A program made the translations under genes and the position numbers. Below, piece by piece: positions 1 through 7,705 of a DNA stretch of 24,768 nt. The stretch's first letter is position 1, and every line of letters begins with the position of its first letter. The notes under the pieces were generated by a model, which saw only the letters and a list, made by a program, of their open reading frames with translations, was not told where the DNA came from and did no database searches. Source of the DNA: a virus. The stretch spans positions 1 through 24,768 of IMG/VR virus record IMGVR_UViG_3300025264_000107. One strand, written 5' to 3'.

Positions 1-1280
1 ATATAATGCTCACATTGCTGGATCAGTTTATAAAACTCTGATGCCAGTGCCTGCGGTGCTGGATAATGGGGTTCGCCCTGAGAACTGTCAATCTCAATAA
101 CAGCATTAGGGTTGGCCCAGTCCTGTTCCAACTGTCCAATGTCTTCTACACTGCCTAAAGGTACTAATAGCTTTAAACCAGCTGATGCCTGCGCATGGGA
201 CAATGCTAACGACCATAGTTTGTTCAACAGTCTCTGCATTGGCCGCGCCCGCGAAACGTCTGATTTTGGATAGGGTGTTTCTGTCCATATGTTGGGCAAT
301 GGAATGATTGGATAAATATCAGTATGTAGTACCGCCTCATATAAAACAATTTGACCCATAGTAGCGCACACTTTAATTCTTGATTGCTGTACCGGTATTA
401 CTTCATACTGACTTGATTCTACGCGTTCTCGGTTATCTTCAACAAATTGTATGTATTCTTCCTCATCAAAAATAACCTCTTCACCGGACTGCATATCAAT
501 AACGCGGTAATAATCAACCTTAATCTTATAATATCTTTCCAGTACCTGAAACTTCTCACGATGATATAGGTCACTATCCTTTACTTCCGCCGGAGTGAAC
601 ACAGTAGATGAGTTCTTATTCTGGGCACTGGGATAATCTTCTTCATTGTAGGCATCAAGCTGTGAAATAATACCCGGAACCATTTCGCCGGACTCCTCAT
701 CAACTTGCGGGCCTAATTCAGGGTAGAGGTTAACGACTTGCTCACCAGTTAATATGGTAGAGAGAATGACGCCTTCAGCGTCGTCGTACCACCTGTTTCT
801 GGTGGATGGAGAGACATAGACCCGAAAAGGGTTAACATAAGTGAACTTGACGTCACCTCTACCGAAATCTGATTCTGGGTCAATATAGGCATACATATAG
901 CCCATGCCAGTGATAGCATAATCATGGATAGCTTCTTTTAATTGCCAATCACCTTCTGAGTTTTCCCAGATATAACTCATTATGGTACGCCATAGCGTAG
1001 CTAATTTCACATCAGAGTCCTCACGCGGGGTAACAGTAAACGCTGGAGGACGAGATGTTAATACTGCTTTAAATTTTTCTATTGCCGGCCCGATCCTGTC
1101 CATTGGAACGTCGGCCTGATTGCGGGCCTGTAACTCATCTGACTCATCACTGGTAAAATGGTTACCAAGAAAGAAGTCAATATCATAACGGGCTTCCGTG
1201 TCCCAGTCAGCCCTTGAGTCCCGCCACTGGCGGTACAATTCCTGATTATGTTCAGCTTTGCTGTCAGTCTCTAAGGGCAT
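1..1280 (-). CDS. P22-type portal protein (C-terminus cut by window edge)
   Basis: An uninterrupted reading frame of about 426 codons runs leftward off the window. It starts at an ATG that overlaps the stop of the upstream 499-aa gene (TAATG), so translation is probably coupled. The protein begins MPLETDSKAEHNQELYRQWR. Around residues 55-75 it has ADVPMDRIGPAIEKFKAVLT, then the ITGMGYMYAYIDPES segment and, near residue 320, IIPLPNIWTETPYP. These are typical of the P22-like portal family, the dodecameric ring at the head vertex that docks terminase and passes DNA. Family assignment is from recalled sequence character, not a search. Its position directly after terminase and one virion gene agrees. 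The C-terminal barrel is missing only because the window ends. Confidence 0.85.
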   Translation of the reverse strand, partial: MPLETDSKAEHNQELYRQWRDSRADWDTEARYDIDFFLGNHFTSDESDELQARNQADVPMDRIGPAIEKFKAVLTSRPPAFTVTPREDSDVKLATLWRTIMSYIWENSEGDWQLKEAIHDYAITGMGYMYAYIDPESDFGRGDVKFTYVNPFRVYVSPSTRNRWYDDAEGVILSTILTGEQVVNLYPELGPQVDEESGEMVPGIISQLDAYNEEDYPSAQNKNSSTVFTPAEVKDSDLYHREKFQVLERYYKIKVDYYRVIDMQSGEEVIFDEEEYIQFVEDNRERVESSQYEVIPVQQSRIKVCATMGQIVLYEAVLHTDIYPIIPLPNIWTETPYPKSDVSRARPMQRLLNKLWSLALSHAQASAGLKLLVPLGSVEDIGQLEQDWANPNAVIEIDSSQGEPHYPAPQALASEFYKLIQQCEHY

Positions 1281-2779
1281 TACTGCTGTTCGTTTCCATA
1301 ACGCTGTAATAAGGCTCTACCTTTTAAACCCTGTAATTGCATCGGAGGGTTTTCAGGATCAACGCCCAATCTATCATATAAAAATTCATCTCTTTCTTGC
1401 GCTGGTGTTTTCATCCGACCATAACTTTGAAGATAGGGGATTAAAATATTTAAATTCTTTTTAACGTCGCTTCCACTATAATTATCAGATGGCGCTCTCA
1501 TTATAGGAGTTCTAAAACCACTTGGGTCTATTTCTATTGTCGGCATATTATACTCAGAACTGTCAGGGCTCTCAAAAAGAGATTCTCTTCTTTTTATTGG
1601 TCTTTCTGGATTTAGCTGTTCTAACCTTTCTGGTTCTACTCCTGTCCCAGCATTCAACAAGCGTAACTGCTCTAAAAGACTTAATGCTTTTAGGTCATTA
1701 GAACCCATGTCTTCTTCTCTAGCTTTTCGTAGGGCTTCATTATAAGCACCTTTTGGCCCCCAATTACCAGAAGGGACATCTCTTACTTCTCCACCTTGTT
1801 GATAGCCACCACCAAGCCTACGTTTCATTTCTAAAAACTTATCATACTCTTCATCGCTTTTCATACCGAGACCCTCCATCATCATTTTTCTATACTCTGG
1901 AGACGCTTCTCGTTCTTTTTTCTTTTCTTCTTCTCTTTTCCGATGCGCTTCAATTACTTTCCTTGACTTGCCCATTGTATATTCATGTTGCTCATATGGG
2001 CCCATATCTAGATACCCAGCTTTTTCAGCTTCAATAGCTTCACCATAATCTCCCCCTAGCATATTGCCAAGATCAATAGATGCGCGTGAGTGTTCTTTCG
2101 TCATTTGATCTTTGATTTTTCTTTCGCTCTCTTCAAACTCTCCATACTTATCTGTGCTCATATGGGATGTGTGCTTTATTTTCCAATTAGGCAAATTAAT
2201 GTTTATCGCCGCATCTCTAGCTCCGGGTGTTCCATATCCATATAAAGTATCAAACTTAGCTTCTTCCAGTGGGAAATTATATTCTTCCGCTAAACCTTCT
2301 CTGGTGAACTGTCCTGACGGATTAAATCTTGAATCACCAGCTTCGGTCATTACATCACCTTGATATTTTTGATAGTTTTCCTGTAAAGACCCTAGATAGT
2401 CCCGAACACTGCGGCCTTCTTCAACTGGGCCACCATCCTGCATTTGGCGGGTAGCGTCTACTCTTTGCCGTACCGGGGAATCGGCAATGGGGAAACCGTT
2501 TGCTTCTGTTTTAACTGAAGTGTTATCCTGAGGCTGATGATTTACTAATGATGCTGAGACCATTAGCTTATTTAATGCACCATGTGCACCATCGGCATGA
2601 TTTAGGAGTTCCATATTGTCAACGCCAAGAGCGTTAACTGATTCACGCCTGACAATGTATTCTCCGGGTTCTACGGCTATTTCTCTTTGTACTTTTTGTT
2701 GGGGGTCGTCTTGGTCAATTATATAGCCGGGGACTGTGTCGCCCATCGGATACTGTCGGAAATGTGGCATGCCCTTCAT
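1280..2779 (-). CDS. 499-aa putative virion-associated protein between terminase and portal
   Basis: The frame lies between large terminase and portal and overlaps the portal start. It is hydrophilic and rich in Glu, Lys and Arg, with a charged helical stretch around residues 275-335 that looks like coiled coil. The early segment VEPGEYIVRRESVNALG (about residues 36-52) matches a short motif, usually GEYVVPxxVVxxLG, that recurs in phage structural and tail-associated proteins of varied architecture. No catalytic motif is visible. Function is unknown; scaffold-like, head-completion or internal virion roles are all possible. No clear Shine-Dalgarno sequence precedes the ATG, and a second ATG lies three codons in. 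I infer a virion or assembly role from position only. Confidence 0.7.
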   Translation of the reverse strand: MKGMPHFRQYPMGDTVPGYIIDQDDPQQKVQREIAVEPGEYIVRRESVNALGVDNMELLNHADGAHGALNKLMVSASLVNHQPQDNTSVKTEANGFPIADSPVRQRVDATRQMQDGGPVEEGRSVRDYLGSLQENYQKYQGDVMTEAGDSRFNPSGQFTREGLAEEYNFPLEEAKFDTLYGYGTPGARDAAININLPNWKIKHTSHMSTDKYGEFEESERKIKDQMTKEHSRASIDLGNMLGGDYGEAIEAEKAGYLDMGPYEQHEYTMGKSRKVIEAHRKREEEKKKEREASPEYRKMMMEGLGMKSDEEYDKFLEMKRRLGGGYQQGGEVRDVPSGNWGPKGAYNEALRKAREEDMGSNDLKALSLLEQLRLLNAGTGVEPERLEQLNPERPIKRRESLFESPDSSEYNMPTIEIDPSGFRTPIMRAPSDNYSGSDVKKNLNILIPYLQSYGRMKTPAQERDEFLYDRLGVDPENPPMQLQGLKGRALLQRYGNEQQ

Positions 2780-2829
2780 GTATTATGGCGTATTTTATAA
2801 AAAAATACTGAGGGTAAATTATAAAGAGG

Positions 2830-2852
2830 AAATTATATAAACAATATAATTT
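2830..2852. repeat. AT-rich 9-bp inverted repeat between terL and the 499-aa gene
   Basis: AAATTATAT and ATATAATTT form a perfect 9-bp stem around the 5-nt loop AAACA. The purine run AAGAGGA occurs on both sides (starting about 2824 and 2853), so each flank reads as a CU-rich tract in the minus-strand transcript. It lies in the 102-bp gap that the terminase message must cross to reach the 499-aa gene. Possible roles are an RNA processing site or a message stabiliser; it lacks a GC-rich stem, so a classical terminator is unlikely. Confidence 0.5.
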
Positions 2853-2881
2853 AAGAGGAGAAGCTAAAAAATCTTATATTA

Positions 2882-4489
2882 TTAGAAAGTACGTGATCCT
2901 GTTATCCAATTATAAGTTTTTTTGAATGTAAATTCTCTTTTATCGTCCTTTTCCGAATTTATCTCATCTTTCGGTATTTTCTGCGATTTCGGGGCTCTGG
3001 AAAAATAGTCAGCATAGTAGAGGGCGTCCATGATATCATCGTTACGGGGCTTGGGGTGTTCAAACAGTTCATCAACCAATTCGGTCATATGTCTTTGCAG
3101 GTACAGCTTCTTGGAATTAACAATGGGCCCAATGGTTGTTTCCAGCCGATCTTCCTTCTTTATACGTGCCGGCGGCTTCACTCCCTTAAATATCCCCGGC
3201 ATGAGTCTTTTCTCGTTGGCACTCATGCGGGTGACCATATCTCTTACCATTTCCTGAGCCGCTACTGTTTCAATAGTAACCCTTCGTACCGGTGAATACT
3301 TCTTCGCCAGCTCAATAATTTTCGGCGGTACATCAAATGTTGGTATCCTCTCGCGAAAGTATTCAAGAACGTAACGGTTATTGTGCGCATCTATACCCAT
3401 AACCAATATAACCTGAAAGTCTGAGGTATCTGATGCTGTGGCCGCCAGATCAACACCGAGGTATACATTTATAGGAATTGCGTCATCACCTTCAATAATA
3501 TAGTTAAAACCACTCTGATTGCTATAAACACCGTTATAATACTGGATTCTGTCTATCTTGAACGCGGCATTGGCAATATCGCGGGCATCGTTCATGTATT
3601 CCTGCGCAAACTTGTTTACCAGCCCCGCTTCGATGAACTCTCGCTTCTTGTGTTCCAGCTTCTCTACCGAGAACTGATCCGGCCAAATTGACTTACCATC
3701 TTCAATGGCCCTGTGGAAGACCACATCCCACGGATAAGTACGTCCATCCTTCATCGCTCGCTTGTAACCATCACATACCATTTGCAGGAAACTGTCATAA
3801 TGAACAATGGTACCGGCCAACCATATCCACCCTTCATTACCCGGAGTCTCCTCTAGCGCAGGATATACCGTAGATACTACCCATTTCTTGATCTCCGACC
3901 TTCTTTCCGGTGTTTTCGTGTTTAACTCGGATTCAAAGTCATCAAGAACAATACCAGTGTATCTTACGTCTACCTCTGCCCGCCCCCTTAATCTCTGGGA
4001 AGTACCCTTGGCAATAACTCGATCACCCTTGGGAGTGACAATATCTTTCTCTGTCCACCTCTTACCGGCTCTTCCGCCGTCCATATTGCCAAAGTAGTAC
4101 TTTATTTTTTTATTTACCTCGAAGTGACTTCTTAAATATTTTAAGTGATCAATGGATTGACTCTGCTCTTCTGAGACCCAAGCAACAAAATGTTGCTGAT
4201 CTTCGCCAGAGAAGCATAGTTTGTACATAATAGCGGCTTTAGATAGTATTGACTTGCCGAAACCACGCGGCATGACAATACAGGTTCTACCTCCGGGTTT
4301 GGTAGAAATAAGCTTTTTTGATACATCGAAGTGAAAATTAGGGGAAGCGGACTTATTTATGAAATCTCGCGGTAAAAAGGCACGGCCAAAAAATACGAGA
4401 TCATTATAAGCCTTAGAAAGTATCTCGTCCCGCTCGGCCATTACATTGGGCGGCGGTACTATATTAAAATTAGTTATATCCTCTTTCAA
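2882..4489 (-). CDS. terL: Terminase large subunit (packaging ATPase and nuclease)
   Basis: The 535-aa product is the packaging motor that pumps DNA into the prohead and cuts the concatemer. Walker A is MPRGFGKS (residues 73-80) and Walker B is VLDDFE (181-186), followed by the coupling-type segment LAGTIVHYDS (225-233). The RNase H-fold nuclease half shows GVDLAAT with D347, TIETVA with E407, and RNDDIMDAL with the last acidic cluster at 484-488. Length is normal for the family. The chosen start is a TTG at 4489 with only a weak upstream GAGAG; the ATG at residue 17 is an alternative. The gene is 82 bp downstream of the small-subunit gene, and portal follows one gene later, the usual packaging order. 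Confidence 0.95.
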   Translation of the reverse strand: MKEDITNFNIVPPPNVMAERDEILSKAYNDLVFFGRAFLPRDFINKSASPNFHFDVSKKLISTKPGGRTCIVMPRGFGKSILSKAAIMYKLCFSGEDQQHFVAWVSEEQSQSIDHLKYLRSHFEVNKKIKYYFGNMDGGRAGKRWTEKDIVTPKGDRVIAKGTSQRLRGRAEVDVRYTGIVLDDFESELNTKTPERRSEIKKWVVSTVYPALEETPGNEGWIWLAGTIVHYDSFLQMVCDGYKRAMKDGRTYPWDVVFHRAIEDGKSIWPDQFSVEKLEHKKREFIEAGLVNKFAQEYMNDARDIANAAFKIDRIQYYNGVYSNQSGFNYIIEGDDAIPINVYLGVDLAATASDTSDFQVILVMGIDAHNNRYVLEYFRERIPTFDVPPKIIELAKKYSPVRRVTIETVAAQEMVRDMVTRMSANEKRLMPGIFKGVKPPARIKKEDRLETTIGPIVNSKKLYLQRHMTELVDELFEHPKPRNDDIMDALYYADYFSRAPKSQKIPKDEINSEKDDKREFTFKKTYNWITGSRTF

Positions 4490-4571
4490 TATAACTTTAC
4501 TCTCAAAGACTTAGGATAGGAAATATAGTAAGGAAAAGCATAGTTAGTAGTATTATTATTATAGTATACAA

Positions 4572-5303
4572 TCATTCTGTTGTCTCCGGTAATAAGCCCT
4601 GTTCAAAGGCTTTTAGCTTCTCTTTTGAGAAACCAGTGAATTCCTGTATTAAAGCTATTGATTCTGATTTCTTGTCGGTATTCAATAACCCCGATATCTT
4701 CATTAATGTCTCTAATGCCCTGAGCTTATCACCATCTCTTGCATTCCTGTTGTCAACGACATTCTTCATCTCTTCCAGTAAATAAGTCTTACTAATACCT
4801 AGATCGCCTAATAATAGCTCAACCTCTTTTTCTACCATAGTTGTTACCCTTTTTTTTCTTAATAGCGCTAAAGAACTGCGGTGCGCATAATCATAGTTGT
4901 TTGTCTCATAACAATTTAAGTAAGCCTGAGTGGGGTCAGCACCCATTGCTACCATCTTTGCAAAATTCTTCTCTCTAAAAGTAGCATTACCACCCTGTTT
5001 GTAATTTATAAAGCAATGCACCTTCTTAGCGGGCTCACCAGCAAGCTTAGTGTACTTACCAGTTGAAGCAATTCCCATCAAAGTCTTAATAAAATCGTTC
5101 TTTTTTTTACTCGGGGTACTAGTATCCTTCATACTCCACCTTTCAATGATCTGCATTATCTTACCATCATCTGACTTTATCCACTGCCCAACGATAGCAC
5201 TGCGCCAATCTTCAATTACTTCCTCCTCAGGGTGCTTTTCGCGGAATTCAGCTTCATCACTGTATAAAGTGTACTCAACTCCCTTTACTACCTTTGAATG
5301 CAC
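4572..5303 (-). CDS. terS: Terminase small subunit
   Basis: 243 aa. The C-terminal two thirds read as the HTH-containing DNA-recognition subunit: a region at about residues 110-150 (FAKMVAMGADPTQAYLNCYE, then the AHRSSLALLRKKRV segment) resembles the small terminase pattern of an HTH followed by paired helices. After it comes an ISKTYLLEEMKNVVDN helix and a predicted helical oligomerisation segment. The first about 90 residues are an extra N-terminal domain that I do not recognise. Translation starts at a GTG that shares its G with the TAG stop of the upstream 60-aa gene, so coupling is likely. It would bind the pac/cos site and hand DNA to TerL. Position directly upstream of terL supports the call. 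Confidence 0.85.
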   Translation of the reverse strand: MHSKVVKGVEYTLYSDEAEFREKHPEEEVIEDWRSAIVGQWIKSDDGKIMQIIERWSMKDTSTPSKKKNDFIKTLMGIASTGKYTKLAGEPAKKVHCFINYKQGGNATFREKNFAKMVAMGADPTQAYLNCYETNNYDYAHRSSLALLRKKRVTTMVEKEVELLLGDLGISKTYLLEEMKNVVDNRNARDGDKLRALETLMKISGLLNTDKKSESIALIQEFTGFSKEKLKAFEQGLLPETTE

Positions 5304-5485
5304 TATGCCTCAGCCTCCACATCCGTAGCATACATCAGTATCGGAACATCCAAATCGTCAATTATAACCAGCATCTGCATAATATACTTGTAATCACCGG
5401 AAGACCTGAACTTATCCGATAAATCCTTTAATATCTCAATGGATGGGCCCAACTCTAAAGATCGTTCACAATCGTACAAATCCAT
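5303..5485 (-). CDS. 60-aa hypothetical protein, first gene of the packaging operon
   Basis: MDLYDCERSLELGPSIEILK begins a small acidic, probably helical protein with no recognised domain. It is the first gene of the leftward packaging cluster and ends in a TAG that shares a base with the terS GTG start, so a role in coupling or packaging is plausible but unproven. No strong Shine-Dalgarno sequence is visible. Upstream on the minus strand, TTGAAT and TATAAG separated by 16 bp (about 5540-5567) could form a promoter, although the region is so AT-rich that this is weak. Confidence 0.6.
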   Translation of the reverse strand: MDLYDCERSLELGPSIEILKDLSDKFRSSGDYKYIMQMLVIIDDLDVPILMYATDVEAEA

Positions 5486-5567
5486 CTTAGAATATAAATA
5501 GCTTTAAAAATCTTTTCAATATAATACTTTCTACTTGACTTATATCACTTTATATAATAAATTCAAT

Positions 5568-5582
5568 CGTCCGGTTCGGACG
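5568..5582. repeat. Perfect 6-bp GC-rich inverted repeat CGTCCG-GTT-CGGACG
   Basis: The only GC-rich element in a very AT-rich junction. The two 6-base arms are perfect and the loop is 3 nt. No T-run follows on either strand, so it is more likely a protein-binding or structural site than a terminator. It directly abuts the ATAGTA repeat cluster. Confidence 0.6.
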
Positions 5583-5722
5583 GTACTATAGTACTATATA
5601 GTACTAATAGTATTAGTAATAATAGTATTATTAATAATAGTACCCCCCCCTTTATACTATAGTAACTATAGTACCTATAGTAAGTTAATAGTACCATAGT
5701 AACTATAGTATCAATAGTACCG
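5583..5722. repeat. ATAGTA repeat cluster made of overlapping palindromes
   Basis: ATAGTA occurs 12 times on the plus strand in about 140 bp. Many copies sit in short palindromes that overlap one another: GTACTATAGTAC and GTACTATATAGTAC are perfect, ACTAATAGTATTAGT and TAATAATAGTATTATTA are odd-centred, and ACTATAGT recurs downstream. A run of eight C residues (5643-5650) splits the cluster into two halves. The cluster sits between the leftward packaging genes and the rightward early genes, so an operator array, origin or packaging recognition site are all possible. Confidence 0.75.
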
Positions 5723-6103
5723 CCAGAAAATCTGGTTACTAATCCAAACTGCTAAATCCTTAATTTTTAGCGCAAATGATCAAATAAGCACCTCAGGCCA
5801 TGTAAACGACATTAAAGACACGGCCTCTCTACTAATTCCAAAAATTTTAAAAAAATTATATGATTATGTCTGCCTCTCTTTTATAAAAGGGGGGCGCCGG
5901 TCTTTTCCAGATTCAGGTTGAGATTCCCAAGTTGAAAAAGTCATATCGAAAGTACATGAAAAACAGGTTAGAATATCCAAACCACAGCAATATTACCTGT
6001 TCTGGATTGTCGACAAGGAACTTATTTGAATCTCGAGCGTAGCATGAATTGCTTATTGACAATTCAATGCTTCGGCTTGCGCCCGTCCTCAGGGACAGCG
6101 GGC
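5723..6103. other. Non-coding region with a dense series of inverted repeats
   Basis: No convincing gene lies between 5486 and 6278. Instead I find, in order: CCAGA/TCTGG (5723-5735, 3-nt loop); AGGCC-A-TGT with ACA-C-GGCCT (5795-5826, one mismatch); GCCTCTCTTT with AAAGGGGGGC (5872-5895, TATA loop, two G-T pairs); AACAGGT-TAG-AATAT with ATATTACCTGTT (5962-6001, 3-nt bulge); palindrome TTGTCGACAA (6007-6016); AGCATGAATTG with CAATTCAATGCT (6041-6071, 8-nt loop); GCCC-GTCC with GGAC-AGC-GGGC (6081-6103, TCAG loop). Such a series could be a structured non-coding RNA, a replication origin or a packaging site. From 6104 to 6278 I see an AT-rich leader, a TTGACA without a good -10, and the ribosome site of the next gene. 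Confidence 0.6.
6017..6045 (+). promoter_or_regulatory. Possible degenerate copy of the phage promoter motif
   Basis: GGAACTTAT, 14 bp, then TAGCAT. The -35-like box and exact spacing match the three clear copies upstream of 7706, 8793 and 9332, but the leading G and the TATA box are changed. It overlaps the hairpin cluster and would point to the DUF932 gene. Weak. Confidence 0.25.
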
Positions 6104-6278
6104 AATAAACGGTCATTTATGAGGTGCCCTTGACATATTATAGGTCAGTTAATCCTGATGTTTAAAATCCAGTTAGCCATATAATAGAGTTGAGCGCCGA
6201 CCCAAATAGTAGCACCGTAATTATACAATAGGTACGGTATCTGTTGTATATTAAACAAATAAGGAAGGAAATAAAACA

Positions 6279-7301
6279 ATGAGTAGTAATGGAATGCGGC
6301 AATACCTAAAGGATAATCCTGACAAGAGCTTAGATTCATTAATTGTTGAGCTACAGGAATTATCAGACAGTGAACCTGATTACACACCAGAACCAGAACA
6401 GGAACCAGTACCAGTGTTTGAACACACTGTTGCCAGTGTACCTGTATTTATTGAGGTGAGTGGTGAATATCAGAAGGTTAGTGACTTTCACGCTGTAAAC
6501 CGGCAATTAAAGGATGGTACTAGTACAGTACCTGAAATATTGCACATTGCCAGAAATAGTACAGTTACTATTGGTATGGAACAGATTGAAGGCGTAGCGG
6601 ATCAATTAGTTGAGTTAGGCTATGTAATCACTGGTAATGGTGAAATGAGGGGCAACAGGTGGCTGTTTGTTGAGTTAGAACACAGTGATCTACCTAACTT
6701 CGAGATTTCAGGTACTATGTTAGTACCTAAGGTCTGGATCGGTTCTAGCCATGATGGTACACTAGCCATGAAAAGTACAGTAAAGGTAGTAGATACTGTT
6801 TGTCTAAATACTTTTATGATGAACGCTACCAGTGATTTGCTGTTTAAAACCAAACACACCAAGAACGCAGACGCGCGTATAAAGGATTATGAGCGCGGAT
6901 TACGTGAAACAGGTGAGTTACTACAGCAATATTATAAATCTGTTGTAGAAATGGCAAATACACCATTTAGCGGGCGAAATACTGAAAAGTACTTTGCGCA
7001 GGTGATAGGTGCTGAAAAGAAACCTAGAACTAAACGTACAAATGGTGAGAAATACCAGACATTACCGGAATACAGCGGTAAACATAAAAACCAGTTAATC
7101 CAATTGCAGGATTCTTGGATATCCGGTGAAGGTCAGGTTGATCGAGGTGAGAACGTCTGGAGGCTGTTTTCCTCAGTAACTGATTGGTGTGACCACCATG
7201 AGGCAAATGAGAAAAACAGGTTGCAAGGTAGTCACTTGCTTGGTAATAGGGCGCGACAAAAGCAAAAAGCTTTTGATCTTGCGCTTGGTTACACTAAATA
7301 A
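6279..7301 (+). CDS. DUF932-family phage/plasmid protein
   Basis: 340 aa, first gene of the rightward early region. The central part RGNRWLFVELE (about residues 123-133) followed by WIGSSHDGTLAMKSTVKVVD and CLNTF matches the DUF932 pattern in which a SHDG turn is followed by a strand ending in a conserved CxNT motif. The C-terminal VWRLFSSVTDWCDHH and a final SHLLGNRARQKQKAFDLAL segment are also typical. DUF932 proteins are common in phages and plasmids; their biochemical role is not settled. The N-terminal 70 residues are acidic and Pro-rich. The ribosome site AAGGAAGGAAA is strong and nearly identical to that of the 8793 gene. A terminator follows the stop closely, so this is probably a monocistronic, highly expressed early gene. 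Confidence 0.8.
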   Translation: MSSNGMRQYLKDNPDKSLDSLIVELQELSDSEPDYTPEPEQEPVPVFEHTVASVPVFIEVSGEYQKVSDFHAVNRQLKDGTSTVPEILHIARNSTVTIGMEQIEGVADQLVELGYVITGNGEMRGNRWLFVELEHSDLPNFEISGTMLVPKVWIGSSHDGTLAMKSTVKVVDTVCLNTFMMNATSDLLFKTKHTKNADARIKDYERGLRETGELLQQYYKSVVEMANTPFSGRNTEKYFAQVIGAEKKPRTKRTNGEKYQTLPEYSGKHKNQLIQLQDSWISGEGQVDRGENVWRLFSSVTDWCDHHEANEKNRLQGSHLLGNRARQKQKAFDLALGYTK

Positions 7302-7320
7302 CAGTAAAAACAACAGTGAA

Positions 7321-7355
7321 AAAAAGGGCCGGTCTTCGGATCGGTCTTTTTTTTT
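7321..7355 (+). terminator. Rho-independent terminator after the DUF932 gene
   Basis: GGGCCGGTC and GATCGGTCT form a 9-bp stem (three G-T pairs) closed by a TTCG tetraloop and followed by nine T residues (7347-7355). Seven A residues precede the stem, extending it and allowing weaker function in the opposite direction. It lies 20 bp after the DUF932 stop codon. Confidence 0.95.
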
Positions 7356-7380
7356 ATCCATTTTTTTATTTTATATGAAC

Positions 7381-7525
7381 AATTCACGTAAGTAGCGGAC
7401 TCAAAATATATATTACACCTATAATTCACGTAAGTATACCACATTACATATATTTTACCTGTAATTCACGTAATTAGATCAATTATTAGTGTATTTTATA
7501 GTAATAATTCACGTAACTAGACCGC
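7381..7525 (+). repeat. Four phased iterons, consensus AATTCACGTAAsTA
   Basis: Copies begin at 7381, 7423, 7463 and 7506, so the steps are 42, 40 and 43 bp, close to four DNA turns each. The 11-base core AATTCACGTAA is identical in all four. Similarity extends to about 20 bp: positions 12-14 read GTA, GTA, TTA, CTA and the next six bases are GCGGAC, TACCAC, GATCAA and GACCGC. Same-orientation, helically phased repeats beside an AT-rich tract are typical of initiator-binding iterons or of activator/repressor arrays. No second array is seen in the window. Confidence 0.85.
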
Positions 7526-7642
7526 TTGCGTGTATACATGTATAATAACTACAAATATAATCAATCGCTTTAATTTATATTATTCTATAATAAGCCCGTA
7601 CAATAGAACGCACAAGGCAAGGTAATTTTATTTTATTTTTAT
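7526..7642. other. AT-rich tract next to the iterons
   Basis: No gene is present here. The tract holds the 12-bp palindrome TATACATGTATA (7533-7544) and long A/T runs up to the promoter at 7643. With the iterons it has the general form of a phage or plasmid origin (repeats plus unwinding region). I do not see a classical DnaA box. Origin function is an inference. Confidence 0.4.
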
Positions 7643-7672
7643 GGGAACTTTTCACCATTTACCTAGTATACA
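7643..7672 (+). promoter_or_regulatory. Promoter copy 1: GGGAACTTTT-N14-TATACA
   Basis: GGGAACTTTT (7643-7652), 14 bp, TATACA (7667-7672), 33 bp before the GP88-like ATG. The same 10-mer at the same distance from a TATA box recurs at 8737 and 9268, each time in a gene-free gap just before a gene. GGAACTT resembles the -35 core of ECF/RpoE-type promoters, while the -10 resembles sigma-70. Confidence 0.7.
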
Positions 7673-7705
7673 TGACATAAACAAAAACCAAAAGAGAGAA
7701 ACCAA

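Noticed and set aside
106-288. 60-codon minus-strand frame
   Set aside because: It lies in another frame inside the portal gene, which is open along the whole segment.
6130-6166. TTGACA as a host-type early promoter for the DUF932 gene
   Set aside because: No acceptable -10 at 16-18 bp; the next AT-rich hexamer TTTAAA is 25 bp away.
5583-7525. CRISPR array
   Set aside because: The ATAGTA units are far too short and overlap, and the four iterons are 20 bp with AT-rich non-spacer-like gaps and no leader or cas genes.
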